Source: Calditrichota bacterium
GTDB lineage: Bacteria > Zhuqueibacterota > Zhuqueibacteria > Zhuqueibacterales > Geothermadaptataceae
Length of the DNA stretch: 64,000 bases
NCBI GenBank assembly: GCA_008501765.1
Contig: QQUE01000012.1
Location: 310,001-374,000 of the forward strand
Reading direction: 5' to 3'
The first letter of the stretch is position 1. Every line of letters begins with the position of its first letter. Below the pieces are notes generated by a model. It saw only the letters and a list, made by a program, of their open reading frames with translations, made no database searches and was not told the origin of the DNA. Shown here piece by piece: positions 16,603-25,319 of the stretch. Made by a program: the position numbers and the translations under genes.

Positions 16603-18090
16603 TTACCCAACACTGCCTTCCAAACTCACCGCCAAAAGTTTTTGCGCCTCCACAGCAAATTCCATCGGTAATTCACGGAAAACTTCTTTGCAATAGCCGT
16701 TGACTATCATATTGATGGCATCTTCCTGGCTGATCCCGCGCTGCAGCAGATAAAAAATCTGGTCATCGCCGATTTTTGAGGTTGTTGCTTCGTGTTCAAC
16801 CTGAGCTGTGGAATTCTTTATTTCGAGATATGGAAAAGTGTGGGCCCCGCATTTATCACCGATGAGCAAGGAATCGCATTGCGAAAAATTGCGCGCATCT
16901 TCAGCATTTTTACCAACACGGACGAGCCCGCGATAGGAATTTTGACTTTTTCCGGCAGAGATACCTTTTGAAATGATAGTGCTGCGGGTATTTTTTCCCA
17001 GATGTATCATTTTCGTTCCGGTATCCGCTTGCTGATAATTATTCGTTAAAGCGACCGAATAAAATTCACCGATACTGTTATCGCCTTTGAGAATCACACT
17101 GGGGTATTTCCAGGTAATTGCGGAACCCGTTTCGACTTGTGTCCAACTTACTTTGGCATCATCGTGTGTAATTGCACGTTTGGTCACAAAATTAAAAATT
17201 CCGCCAACACCATTTTCGTCACCCGGGTACCAGTTCTGCACTGTCGAATATTTGACTTCAGCTTTTTTATGGACATAAATTTCAACCACGGCTGCGTGCA
17301 ATTGATTTTCATCACGCATGGGGGCGGTGCACCCTTCAAGATAACTCACATGCGAGCCTTCCTCTGCGACAATGAGTGTGCGCTCAAACTGCCCCGTATT
17401 GGCAGCGTTGATACGAAAATAGGTTGAAAGCTCCATCGGGCAGCGCACACCTTTGGGGATATAGCAAAATGATCCGTCACTGAAAACAGCCGAATTCAAG
17501 GCAGCATAGAAATTATCTGTATACGGCACAACGGAGCCGAGGTATTTTTTTACCAGCTCGGGATGATTTTTTACCGCATCAGAAAAAGATCCGAAAATGA
17601 TTCCCTGCTTCGAAAGCTCTTTTTGAAAAGTTGTTGCCACCGAAACACTGTCCATCACCGCGTCGACAGCCACACCACTCAGCCTCTTTTGTTCCATAAT
17701 TGATATGCCGAGCTTGTCGAATGTTTCCCGCAATTTTGGATCAACTTCGTCGAGGCTTTCGAGCTGTTTCTGCGGCTTCGGGGCTGCATAATAATAGGCA
17801 TCCTGAAAATCGATCTCCGGGTAACTGACGTTGGGCCATTTCGGTTCGACCATCTTTTTCCATTGACGAAACGCCTTCAGCCGCCACTCGAGCAGCCATT
17901 CCGGCTCTTCTTTTTGTGCGGATATGTAACGCACGATATTTTCATTCAACCCTTTCGGCGCCAGGTCTGTATCGATATCTGTGGTGAATCCCCACTTGTA
18001 TTCGCTTTTGGTTAATTTTTCAATGGTTTCCTGCTGTTCATCGGAACCAAATTTATCATCATAGTCATTCTTTACAGGTTGTTTTGGCAT
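16603..18090 (-). CDS. sufB: Fe-S assembly scaffold subunit SufB
   Basis: 495 residues, first gene of the operon. It has the SufB core with the [16 protein letters not shown] and [15 protein letters not shown] segments and the C-terminal [19 protein letters not shown] block ending in the helix with [13 protein letters not shown]. It is the subunit on which the cluster is built. The ATG at 18090 lies about 50 bp after the predicted transcription start of a good sigma-70-like promoter. Confidence 0.95.
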   Translation of the reverse strand: MPKQPVKNDYDDKFGSDEQQETIEKLTKSEYKWGFTTDIDTDLAPKGLNENIVRYISAQKEEPEWLLEWRLKAFRQWKKMVEPKWPNVSYPEIDFQDAYYYAAPKPQKQLESLDEVDPKLRETFDKLGISIMEQKRLSGVAVDAVMDSVSVATTFQKELSKQGIIFGSFSDAVKNHPELVKKYLGSVVPYTDNFYAALNSAVFSDGSFCYIPKGVRCPMELSTYFRINAANTGQFERTLIVAEEGSHVSYLEGCTAPMRDENQLHAAVVEIYVHKKAEVKYSTVQNWYPGDENGVGGIFNFVTKRAITHDDAKVSWTQVETGSAITWKYPSVILKGDNSIGEFYSVALTNNYQQADTGTKMIHLGKNTRSTIISKGISAGKSQNSYRGLVRVGKNAEDARNFSQCDSLLIGDKCGAHTFPYLEIKNSTAQVEHEATTSKIGDDQIFYLLQRGISQEDAINMIVNGYCKEVFRELPMEFAVEAQKLLAVSLEGSVG

Positions 18091-18147
18091 GGTTAAATCC
18101 AGCTTCTGTTTATTGATTTTTCTATAATTCTCTATTTAATCGGCAGG

Positions 18148-18197
18148 AAGATAGGTGATATGTACAAAAAAGTCAAGATTAATTTGTACAAAAAAGT
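18148..18197 (-). promoter_or_regulatory. suf operon promoter with tandem operator-like repeat
   Basis: Read on the minus strand, TTGACT (18176-18171) and TATCTT (18153-18148) are separated by 17 bp, a near-consensus sigma-70-type promoter. The 13-mer TGTACAAAAAAGT (plus strand) occurs twice, at 18161-18173 and 18185-18197, 24 bp apart. One copy lies in the promoter spacer and overlaps the -35 box, the other just upstream. This arrangement fits a repressor site, possibly for the Rrf2 protein of the operon. Confidence 0.65.
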
Positions 18198-18260
18198 ATA
18201 TATGTTTTTTATCCCCATTTTCAGAACCAGGTTTTGCAAATCCAAAACGGGATATTAATT

Positions 18261-18425
18261 AACGTGAGTTCGACATTAGAAGAATTGGGACAAAACGAAT
18301 TAATTATAGGATATAGTCCGAAGGCGTCCCGCCGAGGATAACACACGAAACGCTCGGCGAGACGCCTTCGCTCTATTAAAAATATGCCTGGTAAAGAATG
18401 TTAAAGCTTACATCGAACTCACGTT
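18261..18425. mobile_element. MITE-like palindromic element, family B copy 1
   Basis: A 165 bp element with inverted ends AACGTGAGTTCGA and TCGAACTCACGTT. A second, central palindrome of about 18 bp per arm (CGAAGGCGTC...GACGCCTTCG) encloses an ATAACACACGAAAC loop. Possible AATT duplications flank it. No coding capacity. A longer copy in the opposite orientation lies at 34331-34693. It sits upstream of the suf promoter. Confidence 0.75.
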
Positions 18426-18744
18426 AATTATAAAAATACTTCCGTCAGTAGTCTGGCAAGGCTTGGAAAAAATGTTCCGGAGTGGAATTCTGCAGCCATG
18501 CCTGATTCATGATTTGCAAACTCAAACAACCGACTCAAGCAACGTTATGTGTCTTAATTCGCATACCAAAGATTTAAGCGAAGCCGAGTAAATCAGCCCG
18601 ATTCACATGCAAGAAGATGAAAAAATTAGCGCGGGACTTTACTTTTATTACGAGGCGAGTTCATCCACTACGGCAGCAAAAAAAATGACTTTATTGAAAG
18701 TGTCAGGCGGTTTTTTTCCAGGCAATCAACACAATTATAAACAA
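18426..18744. other. Intergenic stretch with no recognised gene
   Basis: The 319 bp between the family B element and the terminator of the A-type carrier gene hold no frame with a convincing start and family match. One short plus-strand frame (about 57 codons from 18607) runs through the terminator and is judged chance. Confidence 0.5.
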
Positions 18745-18770
18745 AAAAGCCCCGAATATACGGGGCTTTT
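18745..18770 (-). terminator. Intrinsic terminator of the A-type carrier gene
   Basis: AAAAGCCCCG pairs with CGGGGCTTTT around an AATATA loop. On the minus strand it is followed by six T, and it lies 18 bp after the gene's stop. It is nearly symmetric, so bidirectional action is possible. Confidence 0.85.
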
Positions 18771-18787
18771 AGGGGGATAATTATAGC

Positions 18788-19105
18788 TTAGTTTGAAGAA
18801 CCACAAGCACAGGAACGCTGTACATTGGGGTTGTCAAAAACAAAACCCGTTCCCTGTGGCCCATCGATATAGTCAATTTTTGCGCCTTCGAGATAGTGAA
18901 TGCTTTTGGCGTCCACACGGACGGGAATATCATTTATACTGATGTCTTTATCCAGGGGGCCCAAATCCTTATCCAGGTTCAAAAAGAACGTTAATCCTGA
19001 ACAGCCGCCGCCCTGCACCCCAACGCGCAATTTTAATGTTTCATCATTTTCCTGACCCATGATTTTATTGATTTCCTGGGCTGCAATATTGGTAATTTCG
19101 AGCAT
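18788..19105 (-). CDS. A-type Fe-S carrier (ErpA/IscA/SufA family)
   Basis: 105 residues. It has the three conserved cysteines of A-type carriers: C35 in GGGCSGL and the C-terminal C99-x-C101. The GTGFVFDNPN segment is also typical. It delivers Fe-S clusters to apo-proteins. The start at 19105 is chosen because GGAG lies 6 bp upstream; an ATG 12 bp earlier has no ribosome site. It is read in the same direction as the suf operon but is separated from it by its own terminator and a mobile element, so it is a separate transcription unit. Confidence 0.9.
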   Translation of the reverse strand: MLEITNIAAQEINKIMGQENDETLKLRVGVQGGGCSGLTFFLNLDKDLGPLDKDISINDIPVRVDAKSIHYLEGAKIDYIDGPQGTGFVFDNPNVQRSCACGSSN

Positions 19106-19413
19106 TGTTGACTCCATTTTTATATTAAAGATTATTTTTCTTCATTTCATATGGCTGCAATTCTACAAATTTTTCGCATTATTTGCAAGTGCTTCGTTTG
19201 ATTATCATACAACAAAAGCAGCCAGAGAAAAATTTCATAAGTGCAGAGGTCTACACAATTTCATTTAAATAAAAAGAATAAATGATGTTCTGCTGCACAA
19301 AATTTATTTGCCTGTGACAGATATCTTCGTCTGGTTCCGCTTGCGTTTCGCTTTGGCTTTGATTATGGTTAATTATAAAATGTCAAATTGTAATTTATGA
19401 CACGGGAGAAGCG
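19106..19413. other. Divergent intergenic region
   Basis: The 308 bp between the A-type carrier gene and the penicillin-acylase-family gene hold no credible gene or repeat. Promoters for both directions must lie here; none stands out. Confidence 0.4.
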
Positions 19414-21576
19414 ATGAAAGCAGGCGTAAAAATCTGGCGGGATAAAAACGGCGTTCCACACATCGAAGCCGAAAACAAATTCGATATGTTTTGGGGACAG
19501 GGCTACGTCCACGCGATGGACCGCGGATTACAATTGTTGCTGATGCGCATTTTAGGCAAGGGTCGCGCCTGCGAACTGCTGGATGCCAGCGACGACACCC
19601 TGCTGATCGATAAATTCTTTCGCAAAATGAACTGGAAGGGTGGCACCAAGGAACAACTTGCCAAGCTTGACAAAGATGCACGAAATTGCCTCGATGCCTA
19701 TTGTGATGGCATCAATGCCGGTTTCGCCAAGCGCGTGCCCTGGGAATTCAAACTTCTGGGCTATAGTCCGGAAAAATGGTGCGGCGAAGACAGCATGCTC
19801 ATTTCCCGGATGATTGGTTATCTGACGCTGGTGCAGTCGCAGGCCGAGATGGAGCGTTTTTTTATAGAGATGGTGCAAGCCGGGGTACCGGATGACAAAT
19901 TGCACGAACTTTTCCCCGGAATCCTTGGCGGCCTTGACATCGCATTGCTTAAAAAAGTCAAACTGGAAGAACGCATAGTCCCTCCGGAAAAATTATGGAA
20001 TATCGCCATTCCCAGAATGATGGCTTCAAACAATTGGGTTCTTGCCGGTAAAAAAACCAGGTCTGGAAAACCCGTTATTTCCAATGATCCTCACCTTGAA
20101 ACCAACCGATTGCCAAACGTCTGGTGCGAACTTGTGCTGAGCTCAGAAGGACGCTACATGATGGGTGGAACCATGCCGGGTGTGCCGGGTATTTTAAGCG
20201 GCCGCACGCCAGACATCGCCTGGGCTGTAACATATTCTTTCATCGATGCTGTCGATTCGTGGGTTGAACACTGCAAGGATGGCAAATATTTTCGCGAAGA
20301 AAAGGATCAATGGCTTGCGTTTACTGCTAGAAAAGAGATTATAAAAAGAAAGAAAAAAGAGCCGGTCGAGGCCATCTTTTACGAAAATGAACACGGTATT
20401 CTCGACGGCGATCCAGCCGAAGAATCCTACTTATTGGCAAGCCGGTGGGCGGCAGCCGATTCCGGTGGGCAAACCCTCAGCTCATTTTTAAAAATTTGGG
20501 ACACCCGCACTGTAGAGGAAGGAATGAAAGCTTTTGGGGAAATTGAAACGGGCTGGAGTTTCCTTTTTGCCGATCAAAATGGAGATATCGGCTTTCAAAT
20601 GTCCGGATTGGTACCGAAACGGCGCGAGGGTAGCAGTGGTTTTGTGCCCTTACCAGGCTGGAAAGCGGAAAATGACTGGCAGGGATTTTACAAAGTGGAA
20701 GAAATGCCACGTTCAATGAATCCTGAAAATGGTTTTCTGGTAACGGCCAACAACAACTTCAACGAGTTAAGTTCAGCACGGCCGATAAACATGCCCATGG
20801 GGCCGTATCGATTTGACCGGATTACGGCGCTTTTGGAATCGAAAACTGCGGCAACTGTCGAGGAAATGTGTGCGATGCATTACGATGTTTTTTCGCTGCA
20901 GGCGCAGTATTTTATGGATATTTTGCGTCCGCTATTGCCGGACACGGCCCAGGGAAAAATTTTGCGTGACTGGGATTTAAAGTACGAGTTAAATTCAAAA
21001 GGGGCTTTCCTCTTTGAAGAATTTTACAAAGCATTGTACCGGGAAATTTTTGGTGAGCGCGGATTCGGCACAGATATCATCGATTACCTGCAAGATGAAA
21101 CAGGCATGTTCAACGATTTTTATGAGAATTTTGACCGCATTCTCTTAGCCGAAAGATCAGTGTGGTTTGGCGACCGCAGCCGGGATGAAATTTATACTGC
21201 AGTTGCAGAAAAAGCCCTGCAAACGCAGCCTAAAACCTGGGGAGAAGTACAGGAATTCACCATGCTAAACATGCTTTTCGGTGGTAAACTGCCGAAATTT
21301 CTCGGCTTTGACCGTGGCCCGGTAGCTGCAATCGGCAACCGGGCGACGATCAGCCAGGGGCAATTGTATCGCAGCGCAAACCGCCAGACTTCATTTCTGC
21401 CATCCCTGCGCATAGCGACAGATTTGGCCAGCGATGAAATTCATAGCAATCTCGCTGGTGGGCCATCGGACAGGCGTTTCTCAAAATGGTACTGCTCCGA
21501 TTTGGAAAACTGGAAAAATGGGAAGTATAAAATTTTATCAGCAGATTCAAAGCAGGAGAAAAATCCTTTTAAATAA
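19414..21576 (+). CDS. Penicillin acylase family protein without signal peptide
   Basis: A 720-residue N-terminal-nucleophile hydrolase. The alpha-chain region begins at once with VKIWRDKNGVPHIEA, then GQGYVHAMDR. The predicted self-cleavage site is before S205 in MASNNWVLAG, followed by KPVISNDPHLE. GTMPGVPGILSGRTPDIAWA and the later TANNNFNE are also typical. Members hydrolyse amide bonds, for example of acyl-homoserine lactones or beta-lactams; the substrate here is open. GGGAGAA lies just before the ATG. Most relatives carry a signal peptide for export, but no hydrophobic leader is visible here, so it appears cytoplasmic or the region before the start needs checking. It is convergent with the receptor gene. 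Confidence 0.88.
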   Translation: MKAGVKIWRDKNGVPHIEAENKFDMFWGQGYVHAMDRGLQLLLMRILGKGRACELLDASDDTLLIDKFFRKMNWKGGTKEQLAKLDKDARNCLDAYCDGINAGFAKRVPWEFKLLGYSPEKWCGEDSMLISRMIGYLTLVQSQAEMERFFIEMVQAGVPDDKLHELFPGILGGLDIALLKKVKLEERIVPPEKLWNIAIPRMMASNNWVLAGKKTRSGKPVISNDPHLETNRLPNVWCELVLSSEGRYMMGGTMPGVPGILSGRTPDIAWAVTYSFIDAVDSWVEHCKDGKYFREEKDQWLAFTARKEIIKRKKKEPVEAIFYENEHGILDGDPAEESYLLASRWAAADSGGQTLSSFLKIWDTRTVEEGMKAFGEIETGWSFLFADQNGDIGFQMSGLVPKRREGSSGFVPLPGWKAENDWQGFYKVEEMPRSMNPENGFLVTANNNFNELSSARPINMPMGPYRFDRITALLESKTAATVEEMCAMHYDVFSLQAQYFMDILRPLLPDTAQGKILRDWDLKYELNSKGAFLFEEFYKALYREIFGERGFGTDIIDYLQDETGMFNDFYENFDRILLAERSVWFGDRSRDEIYTAVAEKALQTQPKTWGEVQEFTMLNMLFGGKLPKFLGFDRGPVAAIGNRATISQGQLYRSANRQTSFLPSLRIATDLASDEIHSNLAGGPSDRRFSKWYCSDLENWKNGKYKILSADSKQEKNPFK

Positions 21577-21611
21577 AATCAATTTACTTTTCACCGAAGC
21601 ACGGTTCGAAT

Positions 21612-21656
21612 AAAAAAAAGCATCCCAAGCACAATGTTGCCACCGGCCCGGGATGC
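21612..21656 (-). terminator. Intrinsic terminator of the TonB receptor gene
   Basis: On the minus strand GCATCCC (from 21656) and GGGATGC (ending 21620) form a stem followed by eight T (the A-run at 21612-21619). It lies about 120 bp after the receptor's stop, between convergent genes. Confidence 0.7.
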
Positions 21657-21776
21657 CATTCGAAGAGCCTAACTTCGAGTCTTTTCTTTTAAAATCAATT
21701 TTCTCGCGAAATGATTCAGCCTCGCTGTAAAAATTCCCTTGCGGAAGAATAAATCATCTGCAAGGGACCTACACAA

Positions 21777-24059
21777 CTAAAATTCGTATTTTAAATACAA
21801 ATACACGTTCCGTCCGGGTTCGTAAAAATACTGTCCGGCCATGCCGGTGTATTTCAATCGACGGTTGAGGTGTTCGCGATACCAGGTATCAAAAACATTC
21901 TCCACACCCGCGATTAATGAAAAATTATTATAAATTTCGTAGCCAGTCGAGACATCCCAGACGTTAAAACCGGGTGTTTCCGTCTCTTTAAATGAATCCG
22001 AAATTCGCGTCTGCTCTGCGACAATTCGTCCATTTATGCGAATGAAATTTTTGCTGCCAAAATTATAATTGGCACTGAGTTTGTATTCAAATGGTGGAAT
22101 CTCCATCAGCGGTTCGTCCGTAGTGATATTTTGACCATGCGTATAGGCAAAAATATTGCTGATCGACAAAGCAGGAGTTAAATTATAATCCAGCTTAAAT
22201 TCACCTCCCTTGCGCTCAGCTTCATCAATATTGATAATTTGTTTTACACCCGGAACGGTTTTCATGACGACAGGAATATCAGGCGCAAATTCAGCGGAAA
22301 TATAGTTCTCCATCTTGCTGTAAAATACGGTTGCAGCCAGGCGATATTTATCCCCCTGCGCTGAATAAGTCAAATCCAGCTGCCGGTTTTGTTCAGGCTC
22401 CAACAGCGGATTTCCCAAATATTCAAAACCATCGTTTCCGGTATTAAATCGATTGATGTACAATTCTTTTATGGCCGGTGAACGCACACCCTGCCCTGCC
22501 TTCAAACTGATGGCCTGCCCTTGTTTTAAAAGATATTCGACGCCGCCGTGAAAACTGACATTGTCAAAATCCACGGATGTATTTACACCCGGGTAGAAGG
22601 ACAGAAAAATATCGTCAAAATCGTCGCCCTGATAACTGTCTGCATCAAACCGCAGCCCAGCGGAAAACAGGAAATCGTAAGAGAACGATTTTTTAGCTTC
22701 ACTAAATACACCCAGATGTGTCTGCTGGGCATCCGGCCAAATTTTTTCTTCAAATTTTATGCCTTCCATCATCGTGCCGACAATACCACTGCGGGTTCGC
22801 AAGCCGTCCATATTGAGGCTGTAAAACTCAGAACCAATATATAATTGATCCAAAGCCGGCAGTGTCAGTTGCATTTCGAAACGAGCGCCGAAATTTTTCG
22901 TCTCGGTATCGCTTATTCCATCCATCGTCCTGTCCGTGCGTTGCAGATTACCCATCAGATGTTCAACATTGGCCATGTAAATTTTAGCCTGAATAGTGGA
23001 TAGCCGTTCAGAATGCCCTTGCATCAAATAATCCAATGCGTAAATATGGGTGTCGGTATTTTCAGCATCCATGGGCAACGCGGGATAAGACACATCCTTG
23101 TGTCTTGATTCCCGCGCTGAGAATTGCAAACGGTGGTTGCTGAGAAAATTATACCCGGTTTTAAAGGAGTAATCCTGGGCTTCATAATTTGCCGGGATAA
23201 CATTTCCTTTTGCATCTTCATAATCTTTAAAATTTTTAATACCGGCGTTGAGATAAAAATTGAGTTGATTGTTGCCGCCGTTTACTGTGAAACGCGATTT
23301 GGAACCCTCAGAAATTGTTTCGTAACCGCCTTCAAACGACGAATGAATTTCAAATTGGCTATAATTTTCCGGCTTTTGCATAACCATATTTACCAGTCCC
23401 GACATGTTCGGGCCAAAGCGAACAGAATACGGTCCGGTTATGACTTCAATTTTTTGCAAATCTTCTGATTGCATGTGCGCCGTAGCCGGGTCCATTCGGT
23501 TGGGGCAGCCGCCGACAATTTTAATGCCGTTATCAACTTGCAAATTCAACTGCTCACCCGTGGTTCCCCGAATCACCGGATCAGCACAAAATGCCCCTTT
23601 TTTAATGGCGCTGGTATTGGGAATCTCGCGAAAAAAATCCCCGATATCGTCCGGCGTGTTTGCTTTGAGCATCGCCGAACTTACTTCAAATCCTAAACCA
23701 TTGTCGGCCCGATCTGCCTCTACAATAATCTCTTCCACAGATTTTAAAATGGATTCTTGCATTGCAAATGACAAATCCAAAACCTGATTCTCAGCAAGTG
23801 TTATATTTTTTTGAATATTTTTAAAACCGATGTGAGAAGATTGAATCAAATATTTTCCCGCAGGAATATTTGATATGAGAAATTGCCCATTAACGTCGCT
23901 CACACTGCCTTTTTGAATCGAGGGAAGCGATATTTCAACTCCCTGCAGAGCTTTGCCTGTTTTCTTATCAGTAATCATACCTTGAATTGAAGCTTGCTGC
24001 GCAAGCAAAGTGTTGCATAATAAAAAGCATAATATTGTTATGTACTTAAATTTCATCAC
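21777..24059 (-). CDS. OprC-like TonB-dependent copper receptor
   Basis: 760 residues: a signal peptide (about 1-20), a carboxypeptidase-regulatory-like domain (about 22-105), a plug (about 130-235), and an outer-membrane barrel ending in an aromatic residue (EF). The plug contains CPNRMDP with C185 and M189, and the barrel part contains H367-L-M369. This reproduces the CxxxM plus HxM copper site described for Pseudomonas OprC, with nearly the same distance between the two motifs (182 here, about 180 there). Copper import across the outer membrane is therefore the best guess. The extra N-terminal domain is typical of Bacteroidota-type receptors. A Cys-rich small protein is encoded 241 bp upstream in the same direction. 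Confidence 0.85.
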   Translation of the reverse strand: MMKFKYITILCFLLCNTLLAQQASIQGMITDKKTGKALQGVEISLPSIQKGSVSDVNGQFLISNIPAGKYLIQSSHIGFKNIQKNITLAENQVLDLSFAMQESILKSVEEIIVEADRADNGLGFEVSSAMLKANTPDDIGDFFREIPNTSAIKKGAFCADPVIRGTTGEQLNLQVDNGIKIVGGCPNRMDPATAHMQSEDLQKIEVITGPYSVRFGPNMSGLVNMVMQKPENYSQFEIHSSFEGGYETISEGSKSRFTVNGGNNQLNFYLNAGIKNFKDYEDAKGNVIPANYEAQDYSFKTGYNFLSNHRLQFSARESRHKDVSYPALPMDAENTDTHIYALDYLMQGHSERLSTIQAKIYMANVEHLMGNLQRTDRTMDGISDTETKNFGARFEMQLTLPALDQLYIGSEFYSLNMDGLRTRSGIVGTMMEGIKFEEKIWPDAQQTHLGVFSEAKKSFSYDFLFSAGLRFDADSYQGDDFDDIFLSFYPGVNTSVDFDNVSFHGGVEYLLKQGQAISLKAGQGVRSPAIKELYINRFNTGNDGFEYLGNPLLEPEQNRQLDLTYSAQGDKYRLAATVFYSKMENYISAEFAPDIPVVMKTVPGVKQIINIDEAERKGGEFKLDYNLTPALSISNIFAYTHGQNITTDEPLMEIPPFEYKLSANYNFGSKNFIRINGRIVAEQTRISDSFKETETPGFNVWDVSTGYEIYNNFSLIAGVENVFDTWYREHLNRRLKYTGMAGQYFYEPGRNVYLYLKYEF

Positions 24060-24300
24060 TTCTCCGTTTGATTGCTTCAGGATAATTATTCACAAACTAT
24101 TCGCTCAAATACCACAAATTAAGCCTAGTTATTCTGCGTTCCGATCCTGAATGATAATTATATTTTAGCGCAAAATTTTGCAATTTGACGCACGGATATT
24201 AAAAAAACTGGACGCACCAATACCGAAATTGCAGCTTCTTTAAACTGAATTCAACTTAAATTGATTTGTCATGACGCCAATCTTTGGTTTGGGCGAGATT

Positions 24301-24711
24301 TTAAATATGGAGTTTAATTTGGGGAGGTTCTTCCGGTAGGGAATGGAAATCAGATATCACTGGAGAAGTATCTATTAAAACATAGATTTTATTTTTATGG
24401 TGCAATGGAAATTGATCTGGGATGGGGAATACAAATTTATAAAAATCAAGGTTTACCGTAAATTTATCCAGCCCGCCGCATGTTGTATACCGTTCGCCGT
24501 GCAGGATATTTCTCTTCACTTTTTGCGCATCTTCCGGATGAAAACAGCAATCGGTGCTGCATTCACAGGTCGATTGCCCGTCATCACCGCAACAGCAGAA
24601 ATACTCCACCACCGTTTTGTGGTGAAAAACACTGTACTCCAATGCTACGTTCAAAAATCCCGTAAAATAGAGACTGAGAAAAAGTGAAGTTGTTGTACGC
24701 AGAAAACGCAT
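24301..24711 (-). CDS. Small cysteine-rich exported protein near the copper receptor
   Basis: 136 residues starting with a hydrophobic leader (MRFLRTTTSLFLSLYFTGFL). A dense cysteine cluster CCC-x5-11-CEC-x3-CC lies between about residues 38 and 57, followed by more histidines; one more Cys occurs later (TTCGG). There are no catalytic motifs I recognise. Cysteine density and the neighbouring copper receptor suggest metal binding, which is inference. I know no family name for it. It probably shares a transcript with the receptor or is separately expressed from the same side. Confidence 0.6.
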   Translation of the reverse strand: MRFLRTTTSLFLSLYFTGFLNVALEYSVFHHKTVVEYFCCCGDDGQSTCECSTDCCFHPEDAQKVKRNILHGERYTTCGGLDKFTVNLDFYKFVFPIPDQFPLHHKNKIYVLIDTSPVISDFHSLPEEPPQIKLHI

Positions 24712-25319
24712 AAGAGAGTTTACGGTTTTAAATTTAACAAAATATCATTTTTTTTAATTCGAATGAAAATAATAATAACATTTTTGTTATGCAAGTTGTT
24801 TTGTAGCTTAGCTCAGGCAAAGCACAAATATTTAGTGGCCCAATTTAGCATTTGCCACTGCGCAGATTCGCACGATAATTTTGTCTCAATTATGAGTTCG
24901 AAAATATGGATTAAACTTGCAAAAATTTATAATATTCTTAGTTTTAAACTAAAACAAGGTTGTTGTGTTTCGCAACTAATTTTGAGAAAATGATACCTCA
25001 ATAAATAGAATTATTACTGAACTGGAAGCAATGCAACACACCTCGGTTCAGATCCCGTGATTTCCATTTCTTGATTTAAATATAGAATGTTGCCCAATTT
25101 TCCTGAGCTTAAATTGTGCAGATATTTTTCCACGAAAATATTCCAATGCGTTCATCTGACTGTCATTAAATAGTTGCAGGTGTCTCCATCCAGCTTACAA
25201 TCCAAATTGATCCGGCAACCGGGAAATGAATTATTTCCACAAAAGTTAAGATTCAATTATCTGGAAAAATATAAACTGGCCAACTGCATTGTAATGAATT
25301 GCCGTGAAAGGTGGACCTG
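24712..25319. other. AT-rich intergenic region of about 600 bp
   Basis: Lies between the Cys-rich gene and the first cohesin/dockerin gene, which diverge. A 76-codon plus-strand frame at 24763-24993 has no ribosome site and odd composition, and I do not call it. No hairpin terminator or repeat was recognised. Promoters for both neighbours should be here. Confidence 0.45.

Noticed and set aside
24763-24993. 76-codon plus-strand frame with a hydrophobic start
   Set aside because: No ribosome site, AT-driven composition, and no recognisable family. Judged chance in an AT-rich region.
25044-25057. CGGTTCAGATCCCG, resembling a tRNA T-arm
   Set aside because: No acceptor, D or anticodon arm can be placed around it. 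A similar GTTCGATCCC at about 29190 also stands alone.
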